DNA from: Diacronema lutheri
Taxonomy: Eukaryota > Haptophyta > Pavlovophyceae > Pavlovales > Pavlovaceae
Direction of reading: 5' to 3'
Assembly (NCBI GenBank): GCA_019448385.1
Contig: JAGTXO010000049.1
Span: 214,201 to 278,200, forward strand
Length of the DNA stretch: 64,000 bases
The notes under the pieces were generated by a model. It was not told where the DNA came from. It did no database searches and saw nothing but the letters and a program-made list of their open reading frames with translations. Position 1 is the first letter of the stretch, and each line of letters starts with the position of its first letter. Positions 30,544 through 39,600 of this stretch are shown one piece after another. The translations under genes were made by a program, and so were the position numbers.

Positions 30544-33321
30544 TCAGCGAGCGAAACCGCGATCATCGCGCCACCGCGCGCGTGCGCGAGGACGCGAGGG
30601 GAGATCGGGACGAGCGCCAGAAGGGTTAGAAGCGCACGTCGTCCGTACCTTGGCAACTTCCACCTCGTATTCCGCCGGGCTAAGGATGCCCTGGTTGCGG
30701 TAACCGAGCAGATCCTCGAGGCGCGTCGCAAACTTGGTGAAGGCTGACGACGAGCCAGCGGGAGATGCCATCGCGAGCGGCAGCTCGCGCCGCGCGAGCG
30801 CTGCGCCCGGCGCAGGCGCAGCGGCTGCGGCGCGGGTGTACGCGAAGGGCGGCAATGTGGTGGGGGTCGGGTGGGCGAGCAAACGCGTAAGTCTCGGGTG
30901 GATTGGCGGCTCGCGAGCGCGCTTTTCATCTGCGTGCGCGAGCTCACCTGCGATGCCGGCCGCGGGAGGGTCCGCCTGCTCTGCCACGTTTGGCGCTGCG
31001 GCGGTCGACAGCCCTGGCGTGCCTGGGCCCGCTGGAAAGGATGGCGCAGAGACACGGACGTCGCGGCGGCGAAAAAATCGCTCGGGCACGCGGGTGTGAG
31101 TTGGCGTGCGTGCACGTGGTGCGCGCTGCGCGCGCGCACCTCCCGCGGACGCTCCCTTAGCCCGCGGCACGTCGTTCGCCTCAAAGTCCGGCTTAAGCTC
31201 GGGGAGCACGTAGAGCGTCTCGGGCTTGCTGAGGAACAGCTGCTGGCGCTCGACGCAATGGTTGATGTGCGCGGCAGTTTTGATCCACGCTTGCGGAGAC
31301 GCGTCCCAGCCGGCTTTGCACGATTCGAGCGCAACCCCGACCTGCTGTGCGAGCGCAACCCTATGCGCCCCTGGCATAGAGGCACCATAAGCCTGCGGCG
31401 CCGGCATAGATGCGGAGCCCGCACCGAACGCGCCGGCCCAGCCCCCCGATGCCACGAGGCCGCCGCCGCCAACCTTGCCCAAGTGTTTGGGCGGAACCGT
31501 CACTTCGACGGCGAGGTGGAGGATGCGGAGGTCATGCTGCGTGCTGCTCGGCGCGTAAAAAGGGCGCGACACGTCATTATCGCCATTGACCAGCGTCAGG
31601 CGGTCGGACTGCGCGCGCCCCGTCCTCTCGCCGATCCCGAGCCGGAAGAGCCGGAGGAGCTGAGGCGGCGGCGGCAGGTTGCCGTTCGCCAAGTCGTGCA
31701 CCGAGCGCACGAGCTCGGTGATGGCCTCGCGGTTCGCGATCGGCGCGTAAAAGCCGACGGCTTCGCCTTCAACGACCGCCGACTGCCGCAGGACGACCGT
31801 CGTCGATCCGACCTTTGCGACGCCCGCCAGCTTGTACACGACAGAGAGTGCGTAGCGGCGCGAGCTGCCGTCGTCGTCCTCGCCCTCCTCGTCGTCCTCG
31901 CCTGTCGAGAGCGAGTAGCGGCGCGATGCGTCGCGCGCGCCGCCGGGCCGGCGCGCCGACACCTCGTCCGTCTCCGCCGTGCGCTGCTCGAGCTGCGTGG
32001 CCTTAACCTCCGCCGCCCTGGCGGCCGCCTCGTCCTTATCGGCTTTCGCCTGAGCCGAGCGCGCCTGCGCTTCCGCCTTCTCTCCCTGTGCGATTGCAAT
32101 CTTCAGCTTGTTCTCCTCGCGCACGCGATCCACCACCGACTTGGCGATTTCCGCGGCCTCCGCATTCTGCTGCATGGTGTGCTTGGCTCTCTTTGAGGCG
32201 AACACGCATGCGATCGCGATCTTGTCCTCCTGGGTCGGGCCCAGCTTGACGCACAGCTGCTCGCCCGGCTGAAGAGAGTTCGCAAATCTGCTGAAATCGT
32301 GCAGCTCCTTGAGGCGCATCACCGGGCACAGCAGCTTCTGATTGGCCTTTTTGCCCTTCTTCTTGTCCACGGCCGACGTGATGGTGATTAGCTGCGGCGG
32401 GAGGACGCCGTACGCAAACGGCGGATCGACGAGCTGGAACAGGTGTGCGTGCGTCAGCTGGAACGAGGCGATCAGCTCGTTCATGCGCGCCTCGATAAAC
32501 CTCGGGAAGTAATGGCCGTTGCCGACGTTCGGCTTGCACAAGGTGCCTGCCACTGTCCCCCAGAGCTTCCTATTCGGCGCGTCGGAGTAGTCAAAGAAGC
32601 GCGCCGCCTGCGGATCCAAATAGAGAGTGGCATCGTACACTTCGAAGGGCGCGAGGTACACGCGCAGCGTCTCCAGAGCCTGCTCCTCGGCCTCGGAGTC
32701 GTCTGATACCGACTTGGGAGAATCGCACGCGGGCGCCGACGCGGGCCCGCGCGCCGGCTCGCCCTCGCACGGCTCGACCGCTCGCAATGCGCTCGAGTTC
32801 TCGGCCGGCGCGCCGGCCCCGTTGCCATCGAACGCGCGCATCGAAGCCATCCGCTTGGATGCCAGGCTTGCATCGACGCTTAACTTGCGAGTCGAGCGCT
32901 GCGGTTGCGCCCCCGCCGACGACGGCGAGTAGATGGGACGCCGCGGCACTCGGTCGCGCGCGCTAGCCGGCGCCGACGTCGCGCGCGCGCACTCGACCTC
33001 GTCCTGGTCGGCCTTGCGCTTCGCTCGGCTAGCCTTGTTGGCAATCGCCTTGGCCAACATAACGTCGGCCGCATTGTCGGCGCGAGCTGCGCCAGCGCGC
33101 GGTCCCGCCGAGGGCGTGGCGGCGTCCCCGTCTGAGCGCGCGGCCGCGAGCGCGCCATCGCCTGCCAACTGGCGACGCGCGGCGGAAGTCGCGGCTGCGG
33201 CGGCGGGGTCCTGGCCATGCCGGGAACCCGCGGCCGGCACGGCGACATCACCATCGTCGCCGCCGTCCAACGCCAACCCCTGGTGCGAGGCGCTCCGCCG
33301 CGTGCTCATGCGCCTCGACAT
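30544..33321 (-). CDS. Accessory protein of the IS630-like element, SHOCT-like C-terminus
   Basis: The 925-aa frame starts just inside the right terminal repeat (MSRRMSTRRSASHQG). Residues 1-200 are disordered with a basic nuclear-localisation-like stretch (NKASRAKRKADQDE). A globular part follows (LYLDPQAARFFDYSDAPNRK, GNGHYFPRFIEARMNELIAS, AYGVLPPQLITITSAVDKKK). A coiled coil (about AKSVVDRVREENKLKIAIAQ) and a beta-rich domain (YALSVVYKLAGVAKVGSTTV) come next. The end reads FTKFATRLEDLLGYRNQGIL, SPAEYEVEVAKV, a SHOCT-like pair. The stretch around 30800-31160 is low-complexity and may contain an intron. The family is unknown; a DNA-binding or assembly partner of the transposase is a guess. 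Confidence 0.65.
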   Translation of the reverse strand: MSRRMSTRRSASHQGLALDGGDDGDVAVPAAGSRHGQDPAAAAATSAARRQLAGDGALAAARSDGDAATPSAGPRAGAARADNAADVMLAKAIANKASRAKRKADQDEVECARATSAPASARDRVPRRPIYSPSSAGAQPQRSTRKLSVDASLASKRMASMRAFDGNGAGAPAENSSALRAVEPCEGEPARGPASAPACDSPKSVSDDSEAEEQALETLRVYLAPFEVYDATLYLDPQAARFFDYSDAPNRKLWGTVAGTLCKPNVGNGHYFPRFIEARMNELIASFQLTHAHLFQLVDPPFAYGVLPPQLITITSAVDKKKGKKANQKLLCPVMRLKELHDFSRFANSLQPGEQLCVKLGPTQEDKIAIACVFASKRAKHTMQQNAEAAEIAKSVVDRVREENKLKIAIAQGEKAEAQARSAQAKADKDEAAARAAEVKATQLEQRTAETDEVSARRPGGARDASRRYSLSTGEDDEEGEDDDGSSRRYALSVVYKLAGVAKVGSTTVVLRQSAVVEGEAVGFYAPIANREAITELVRSVHDLANGNLPPPPQLLRLFRLGIGERTGRAQSDRLTLVNGDNDVSRPFYAPSSTQHDLRILHLAVEVTVPPKHLGKVGGGGLVASGGWAGAFGAGSASMPAPQAYGASMPGAHRVALAQQVGVALESCKAGWDASPQAWIKTAAHINHCVERQQLFLSKPETLYVLPELKPDFEANDVPRAKGASAGGARAQRAPRARTPTHTRVPERFFRRRDVRVSAPSFPAGPGTPGLSTAAAPNVAEQADPPAAGIAGELAHADEKRAREPPIHPRLTRLLAHPTPTTLPPFAYTRAAAAAPAPGAALARRELPLAMASPAGSSSAFTKFATRLEDLLGYRNQGILSPAEYEVEVAKVRTTCASNPSGARPDLPSRPRARARWRDDRGFAR

Positions 33322-33324
33322 TTT

Positions 33325-33471
33325 CGCTTTTTCGCGCGCGGGTCTCTCCTACTTATTCCTTCGTCCGCGAACTCAGACCCAACGGGCAGTAACCAAACGT
33401 GCGGCAAACACGTTCTGTGCGCCGAAAAGTGCGCGCGCCACGTTTTTTGCGCCGAAAAGTGCGATTCTCCC
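33325..33471. repeat. Right terminal repeats of the IS630-like element
   Basis: 33325-33391 pairs with 29227-29289. 33418-33471 pairs exactly with 24973-25026. Two GCGCCGAAAAGTGCG units lie in the outer part. Confidence 0.85.
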
Positions 33472-33474
33472 TAG

Positions 33475-33878
33475 TATAGATGGTCAAGCCAAATCCGATC
33501 AGGGGCACGATCGCGCCCCGAGTGCAGCGCGGGCCGTTCGGAAGGACGTCCTTGTGAGGGAGCTCTTCGCGTTTGGCGAGCGGGGGAGCACGACGCGCAG
33601 CGTTGCTGCGGCGGCGTGCGGGCGGCGAGCAGCGGTCGGGCTGCTCGCGACGAGGCCGGAGCAGACGGCGCCGTGGCCGCCGGCGCAGGTGACGCGCGCC
33701 GACGAGCCGTAGCGAGCGTCCGTGATCCGCACGGCGGTTGGAGCGGGCCGGCTGGTGCGGCGCGCTCGGCCACGGGTGGCGGCGTGCACGGTCGTGCCGC
33801 GCGCGGCACGCGTCGCCAGCCGCGCGCGACCTGGGCAGAGCCCGCAAAGCGTCGACCGCTGCGCGGCTCGGCCGTGCG
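33475..33878. other. 3' flank of the Fanzor gene
   Basis: These 404 bases lie between the giant gene's stop (minus strand, 33879) and the transposon end. On the minus strand one frame reads AVRITDARYGSSARVTCAGG and on to GLVASSPTAARR, so an alternative last exon is possible. In TnpB and Fanzor systems the guide (omega) RNA usually comes from the sequence at and beyond the 3' end of the nuclease gene. I see no structure I can prove. Confidence 0.35.
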
Positions 33879-36600
33879 TCAACGCCGGCCGCGCTTCGGC
33901 CCGCGCGCGCTGCCGCCGCCGGCACTGGCGCTGGCAGCTCCGCGGGCGGGGGTGCGGGCGCGAGAGCCGCCGCCGCCACCGCCGCCGCGCCCGCCGCCGT
34001 CGTCGCCACCGCCGTCGCCGCCGCCGCCTCCCCCGCCGTCATCGTCGTCGTCGCCGCCGCCGCCTCCGTCGCCGTCGCCGTCGCCGTCGCCCTCGCCGCC
34101 GCCGCCGTCGCCGCTGCCATCGTCGTCGTCGTCGTCGTCGCCCTCGTCGTCGCCCTCGTCGTCGCCGTCGCACTCGTCGTCGCAGTCGTCGCCCTCGCCG
34201 TGCACCATGCGCTCCTCACGCTCCCACACCTCGCCGCGCGCCCACCAGGCGAGCACGAGGGCAAAGCGCTCAGGCGTCGACGTGGTGTCGCGCCCGGCCG
34301 CGTGCGCCGCCATGTCGTGCACGTCGTAGAAGATGTTGCGCGCGGCGTTGTAGTCGCGGTGCACGGGCTTCTTGCCGCCGTTGCACGCCGGGCAGATGAC
34401 GAGCGCGTGCACCGTGCGCGTGCCGCCCTTTGCCACGGGCAGGCGCGGGTTCTGCGCGAGCTCCGCGCCGCAGCGCTGCAGCCTGCCGCCCTTGGCGAGC
34501 CGCGGCATCGAGCAGTGCATCGACGTGTACGGCTCGGGCACGAAGACGGCCGCGACGCCGCGCCGCCGCAGCTCGCGCAGCAGCCCCACCTGGAAGGCGG
34601 GCGGCGCGCCCTTGGGCTGCGCGCCCTTGTGGTCGCGCAGCCACTTGCCCACGCACACGAGCAGCCGGTCGCGCGTCACGCCGTCGACACAGTGCGCCGC
34701 GATGAGCGCCTCGGCGACGCGCGCCGCGTTGGACCGCCCGCCGCTGTCGCGCCGCCAGCGCTCCTTCCGGCGCGCCGGCGCGTCGTACACGTGCTCGGCG
34801 GCGCGCTCGCGCACCCGCGCGCTCTCGCGGTGGAAGGCGTGGAACTCGCCCTCGCCGAGCACCTTGGCGCTGTGCGCCTCGCCAAGCCGCGCCTCGTCCG
34901 CCTCCACGCTGAACTCCTCGCCGCGCCCGTCCTTGCGCACGCGCCGCCGCGCCGCGTTGGTCTTGGCCGTCTCGCGCGCAAAGCCCGCGGCGCGCGCGCG
35001 CGCGCGCTGCGTGAACTGCCGCCAGACGGCCGCCCGCCCGACGTGCGCAGAGTAGGTGGTGATGTTGCCCATGTTCGGGTCGGCCGCGACGACGACCGCC
35101 GCCTCGACGTCGATCGCCCGCCGCAGCTCGGAGCCGAGCGCGACGGCGATGCGCCCGTCCGGCCGGCGCCAGCGGTGCAGGACGCCCGAGCCGCCGGCCG
35201 GCGCCTGCGCCTTCGGCACGAGGACGGTCCCGACGGCGTGCACGGCGACGCCATCTGTCACCACCGACTTGACGGGCTGCCGGCCCGGGAGCGGCACGCG
35301 CGGCAGCGGCGCGAGGCCAACCCACGAGCGCCGCGCGTGCCACGGCAGATCGGCCGGCGGCCGCTCGCGCCCGGCGTAGTCGAAGACGCGGTTGGAGATG
35401 TCGAAGCGCGTCGCAAAGACCGCGTACCTGACGCGCACGTCCGACATCGGCGGGGTGTTGCCGTTTGTGCCTGTCCACTTGATCGGCTCGCCATCGTGGT
35501 CGCGCAGGTCCAGCGCCTTGAGCCGCGCGCGCAGCTCCTTGCGCTCGTCATCCGAAAGCGTCACCCAGATGGCGCTCGCGGCGAAGCGCACGTTGCGCGG
35601 CACCTGCGCGCAGCGCGCGGCGCGCGAGCGCGCGGGCGCGTGACCAACCTGGCCGCGGGGCGGCGCGCACGGCGGCGGCGCGCGCGCGCTTGGGCCCTCG
35701 GCGGCGGCAGCGGCAGCCACGCCTCGCGCGCACATTGTGCGTGCGCAGCGGCGCCACATTGTACCGCGGCGGCCGTCCGGTCAGCTGCGTGTGGATGTGC
35801 GCGAGCCGGCAGAGCAGCGCCTGCCCCTCGGCCACGTGCTGCAGGGTGCGGATCTGCACGAGGAAGTAGCGCGTCGTGTGCCGGTCGTAGTTCCACCTTT
35901 TCGTGGGCGTGCACTTGTAGTCGATCTTGTGGAGGACCATGTCGGGCAGGTGGCGGTCGAGCGCGGCGGGGCAGCCGACGCGCGCGCCCTCCACGTCGCC
36001 GCGCAGCAGCCGCTCGCACAGCTCGCGCACGCGCGCGTTTCGCTGCATCTCGGGCAGCGCGACGAGCGCCTCGTCGCGCTCGACTGCCGCGCGGACGACG
36101 TCGCGGAGCAGCCCGTTCACGACGCGCGATGGATGCATCAGGCACGCGGTAGACACCTGCGTCGCCTCCGCCTCGAGGATCTCCGTGAGGCCCACCGCGC
36201 AGACGGGCTGGACGCCCTCGGCCATCTCGCCGACGGCGCGCGCCGTCGCCGCCTTGGTCTGCGCGGCGGCTTGCTCGGCGGGCTTGCCTCGGGGCGCTGC
36301 ACCGTACGTGCTCTCGTCCTTGTGCCAGCCGATGGCCGAGAAGATCGCACGGACGGTTCCCTTGTCCATCGTGGTCGACGTGTGCACGCTGGTCGACGGG
36401 CCGCCCGACGCCGCGCCGACGGCCTGCGCGCTCGCCACCGCAGCCTCGTCGCGCACCACCTTGTTGATGACGCGGTACGCCTGTGTCGTGAGCCTGTGCA
36501 CGGCCGCCGCGATGCGCCGCAGCTCCTTCCGCGCACCGGGCTGCGCCGTCACCGCCTGCGGCCCCGCGTTGAGCGTCGAGCGCTTGACCACGAAGCCCGG
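33879..36600 (-). other. Fanzor (eukaryotic TnpB-like RNA-guided nuclease) domain
   Basis: Fanzors are RNA-guided DNA nucleases related to TnpB. The N-terminal part reads AAAVHRLTTQAYRVINKVV. Splicing out 35604-35733 creates YNVAPLRTHNVPRNVRFAAS, the expected PLR motif. RuvC-I is VVVAADPNMGNITTYSA (Asp 5816), RuvC-II is VFVPEPYTSMHCSMP (Glu 5998), and RuvC-III is HRDYNAARNI (Asp 6058). The zinc ribbon keeps ICPAC on one side, but the other pair reads C-S-M-P with only one Cys. The tail (about 110 aa) is almost pure Asp and Gly. All three acidic catalytic residues are present. Confidence 0.88.
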
Positions 36601-39600
36601 GAGCACGCTGCCGCGCGTGCGCGCCGTCGCGCCGCCGGCGGCGCGCGCGCTCGGCGCAGCGGGCTCGTCCACGCGCGCGCGCTCGACGCCGCGCGCGCGG
36701 GGAACGCTCGGCGCGCGCGCGCCCGCGGCGTCGCGCGCGCTCGCGGCGGCACCCGCCGCGGCGCGCTTGCCCGCGGCGCCCGACTCGCCGTGCGCGCGAA
36801 GCGGCGCCGACGCCAATGCCGACGCCGCGCCCGCGCCGCCGCTGCCGCTGCCCGATACGCCCGCGCGCCGCTTCTGCTCGTCGCGCGTCTTGCGGAACTG
36901 GGCGACGAGGTCGCTGCTCACGTTGGCCTCAGGCTCCCACGTGTCGGCGCTCTCGTCGTAGCCCCGCCACCTGATCCGGAACTGGAACGTCACCTTCTTG
37001 CCCGCCTTGCGGCGCTCGTCGACGACCGCCTCGACCTCGTACGTGCGCGCCTCCTCGTCGACGCTCGCGCCCGCCGCGCTCGCGCCCGTGTCCGGCCACC
37101 CAGCGACCGTGCCGCCCAGCCTCTCGGCGGCCGCGCGCAGCTGCCGCTCGCGCTGGGCGGCCGCGGCGCCTCGCGCGACCAGCGCGGGCAGCATGCCCGC
37201 GCCGCCCGCGAGGCCGTGCGCGCCGACGCTGGCGGTCATCAGCGCGTCGAGGCACGCGAACGTTGCGAGCGCACGCGCGCCATCGTCGCCGCCGCGCGGC
37301 TGCGAGCGCACGACGGGCGATGGCCGCGGCTCCCCCTCGGCCGCGAGCAGCGGCCAGATCGCACTGGCCAGCGCGACGGCATGCGCGCCGACCGCGACGG
37401 CCACGTCCGCGTCGAGCGGCGCAAAGTCGTAGCGCACGAGCGCGGCCGGGCGCGAGTCGTCCGTCGGCCGGTCGGCGACGAGCAGCCCGACCGGGCGCGG
37501 CGGCTCGCCGGACGGCGCGGCGACGGGCACGCAGAGGAGCACGACGAGCAGGCGCGGCGTGCCGCCGAGCAGCGCGCGCGCGGCATCCGCCCCGTCGGCT
37601 CCGCCGCGCGCGGCCGCGGCGAGCAGCTCGGCCGCGCGCGTCGGGCCCAGCGCCGTGCGCGCGTCCTTGCGCGCGCGTGCGCGGGCCGTGTACGCGGCGC
37701 AGGCGTCGTCGAGCACCGCCGCGCTGGGCGCGGTGCCAGTCGTCGCCCACGCGCGCAGCGCGTCGCGCACCCGCGTGACGATCGCCTGGTCGACCGCCGC
37801 CTCGCCGGCAGCGTGCGCCGGCGCGCACGCCGGCGGTGCGGCGGCAGGCGCGAGCGCGGGCGCGCCGTCGGCGCCGTCAACGCCGACGGCGCCGTCGGCG
37901 CGCCGCCACGCGAGCTTCGCCTCGATCTGCTGCCGGACGGCGTGGCAGTGCCGGTCGATGCCGCGCGCGTCGTCGAGCGCGGCCAGCGCGTCCTCAGCGG
38001 CGGGACGGCCGCTCGCGTCCGCGACGGCCTGCAGGCAGAGCAGCGCGGCCGCACGCGCGTTGCACGCGCTCTGCGGCTCGGGCGCGAGCGCGAGCTCGAG
38101 CTCGAGCGGCGACGCGCCTCGCGCCGCGGCGATCGCGTCCATCAGCACGTCCAACCGCTGCACCAGCGCCCTGTGCGCGTCGCGCGGCGCGCCCGTCGAC
38201 GGCGCGCGCGAGCGCGTCGCCACGAGCCCGAGCGCGCGCGCCGGCGCGCCCGCCGGCGTGTGCAGCACGAGCAGCGCCGCGCCCGCCAAGCTCGCGTTGC
38301 GCGTGACGAGCGCGAAGATGCGCGTCGCCTCGTGCGCGCCCACCGACGCCCAGATCGCAGCGCGATCGGCGTCCGTCTGCGCGTCGCACAGGTCGCGCAC
38401 GTCGTCCGGCGCGAGCAGCGCGCCGCCGCCGGCGGAGCGCGCGACGATCGCCCGCGCCTCCGCCACGAAGACGGCCTGCGGCAGGTCGGCGTGGCGCGCG
38501 TCGACGATGGCGCGCGTCGCGTGCACGCCGAGCTCCACGCCGCGGTAGAAGGCGCGCGCGTTGGCCGCGCGCGCGTGCGCCGGCCGTCCGTCCGCGTTGC
38601 GCCTCGCGCGCGCCTGCTTGCTCGTGCGCGCGAGGCCGTCGCGTGGCGGTGGCGGCAGCGTGGCGAGGAAGCGCGCGGCGGGCGGCGGCGCGCGCACGCC
38701 GCGCTGCCGCCGTGCGATGGCCGCGAGCCGCCGGCCCGCCGCGCTGCCGCCCGCGCCGACGTGCTGCCGGCGGCCGAGCGCCGCCGGTGGCGGCGGCGGC
38801 GGCGGCGCGGCGGCGGGCGGCGGCGCGACGGCGGGCGGCGGCGCGGCGGCGGGCGGCGGCGCGGCGGTGGGCGGCGGCGCGGCGGCGGGCGGCGGCGCGG
38901 CGGCGGGCGGCAGCGGCGGCGGCGCGGCGGCGACGGCAGCACCAGTCGGCTTGTCCGCCCACGCACCCGAGACTCTGTCCCAGACCTTGCCCCATGGCGC
39001 GCGCCCACGCGGCCGCGCGAACTGCCCCGGCTCGAGCGCCTGGCCGCGCTTGGCGGCGGCGGCGGCGGCAGGGGGCGGGCGGCCGGCGCGCCAGTCGAAG
39101 ACAGGTGCAACCGTGGCGGCAGGCGCCGAGTGCCGCGCGTCGGTCACAGAGCGCGTGGTGCGCGCGGCGACCGTGGCACGCCTGGCGGGCGGGCGGTGAG
39201 CAGCGCCCGCCGGCGCGCCGGCGGGCGCGGCCGCCTCGAGCCCGGCGGAGGCGCCGCGCTTGCGCTTGCGCGTGCCGCCGCGCGTGCGCCTGCGCGCGCG
39301 CCCGCCGCGCGCCCGTTCGGCCTGCGCGTCGCCAGCCGCGTCGCCGGCCGCGTCGCCGCGCCGCACGTAGACGACCGCGAACGCCTCCTCGCCGGTCCCG
39401 TCGACGCCGCCGCGCGCGCGGCGCAGGACCGACCGCCACTGCAGCCGCCGCGCGCGGCCGGGCTCGCACGCAAACCAGCGCCCACCGCGCCTGACGACGG
39501 CCACAAAGTCGTCGTCGCGCCGCCCGCGCCGGCGCGTGCGCAGCAGCACGCACTGCACGTCGAGCCAGCCCTCGTGCCAGTCGGCCGTGCTGGGGGCGAC

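Larger units (their letters stand above)
29195..33472. mobile_element. IS630/Tc1-like DNA transposon with two convergent genes
   Basis: Inner inverted repeats at 29227-29289 and 33325-33391 (TACTGCCCGTTGGGTCTGAG...GAAAAAGCG) match over about 63 bases apart from a 4-base AGTA insertion on the right. They flank a plus-strand DDE transposase and a minus-strand partner gene. The right end continues into the outer 54-bp repeat ending at 33471. The matching outer left repeat is at 24973, so the original element probably had its left end split by about 4.1 kb of other sequence. Both genes look intact, so the element may be recent. Confidence 0.75.

Noticed and set aside
24973-33472. TTAA target site of a piggyBac element
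   Set aside because: TTAA precedes the left repeat within one base but is not repeated on the right, and the intact transposase is of IS630 type.
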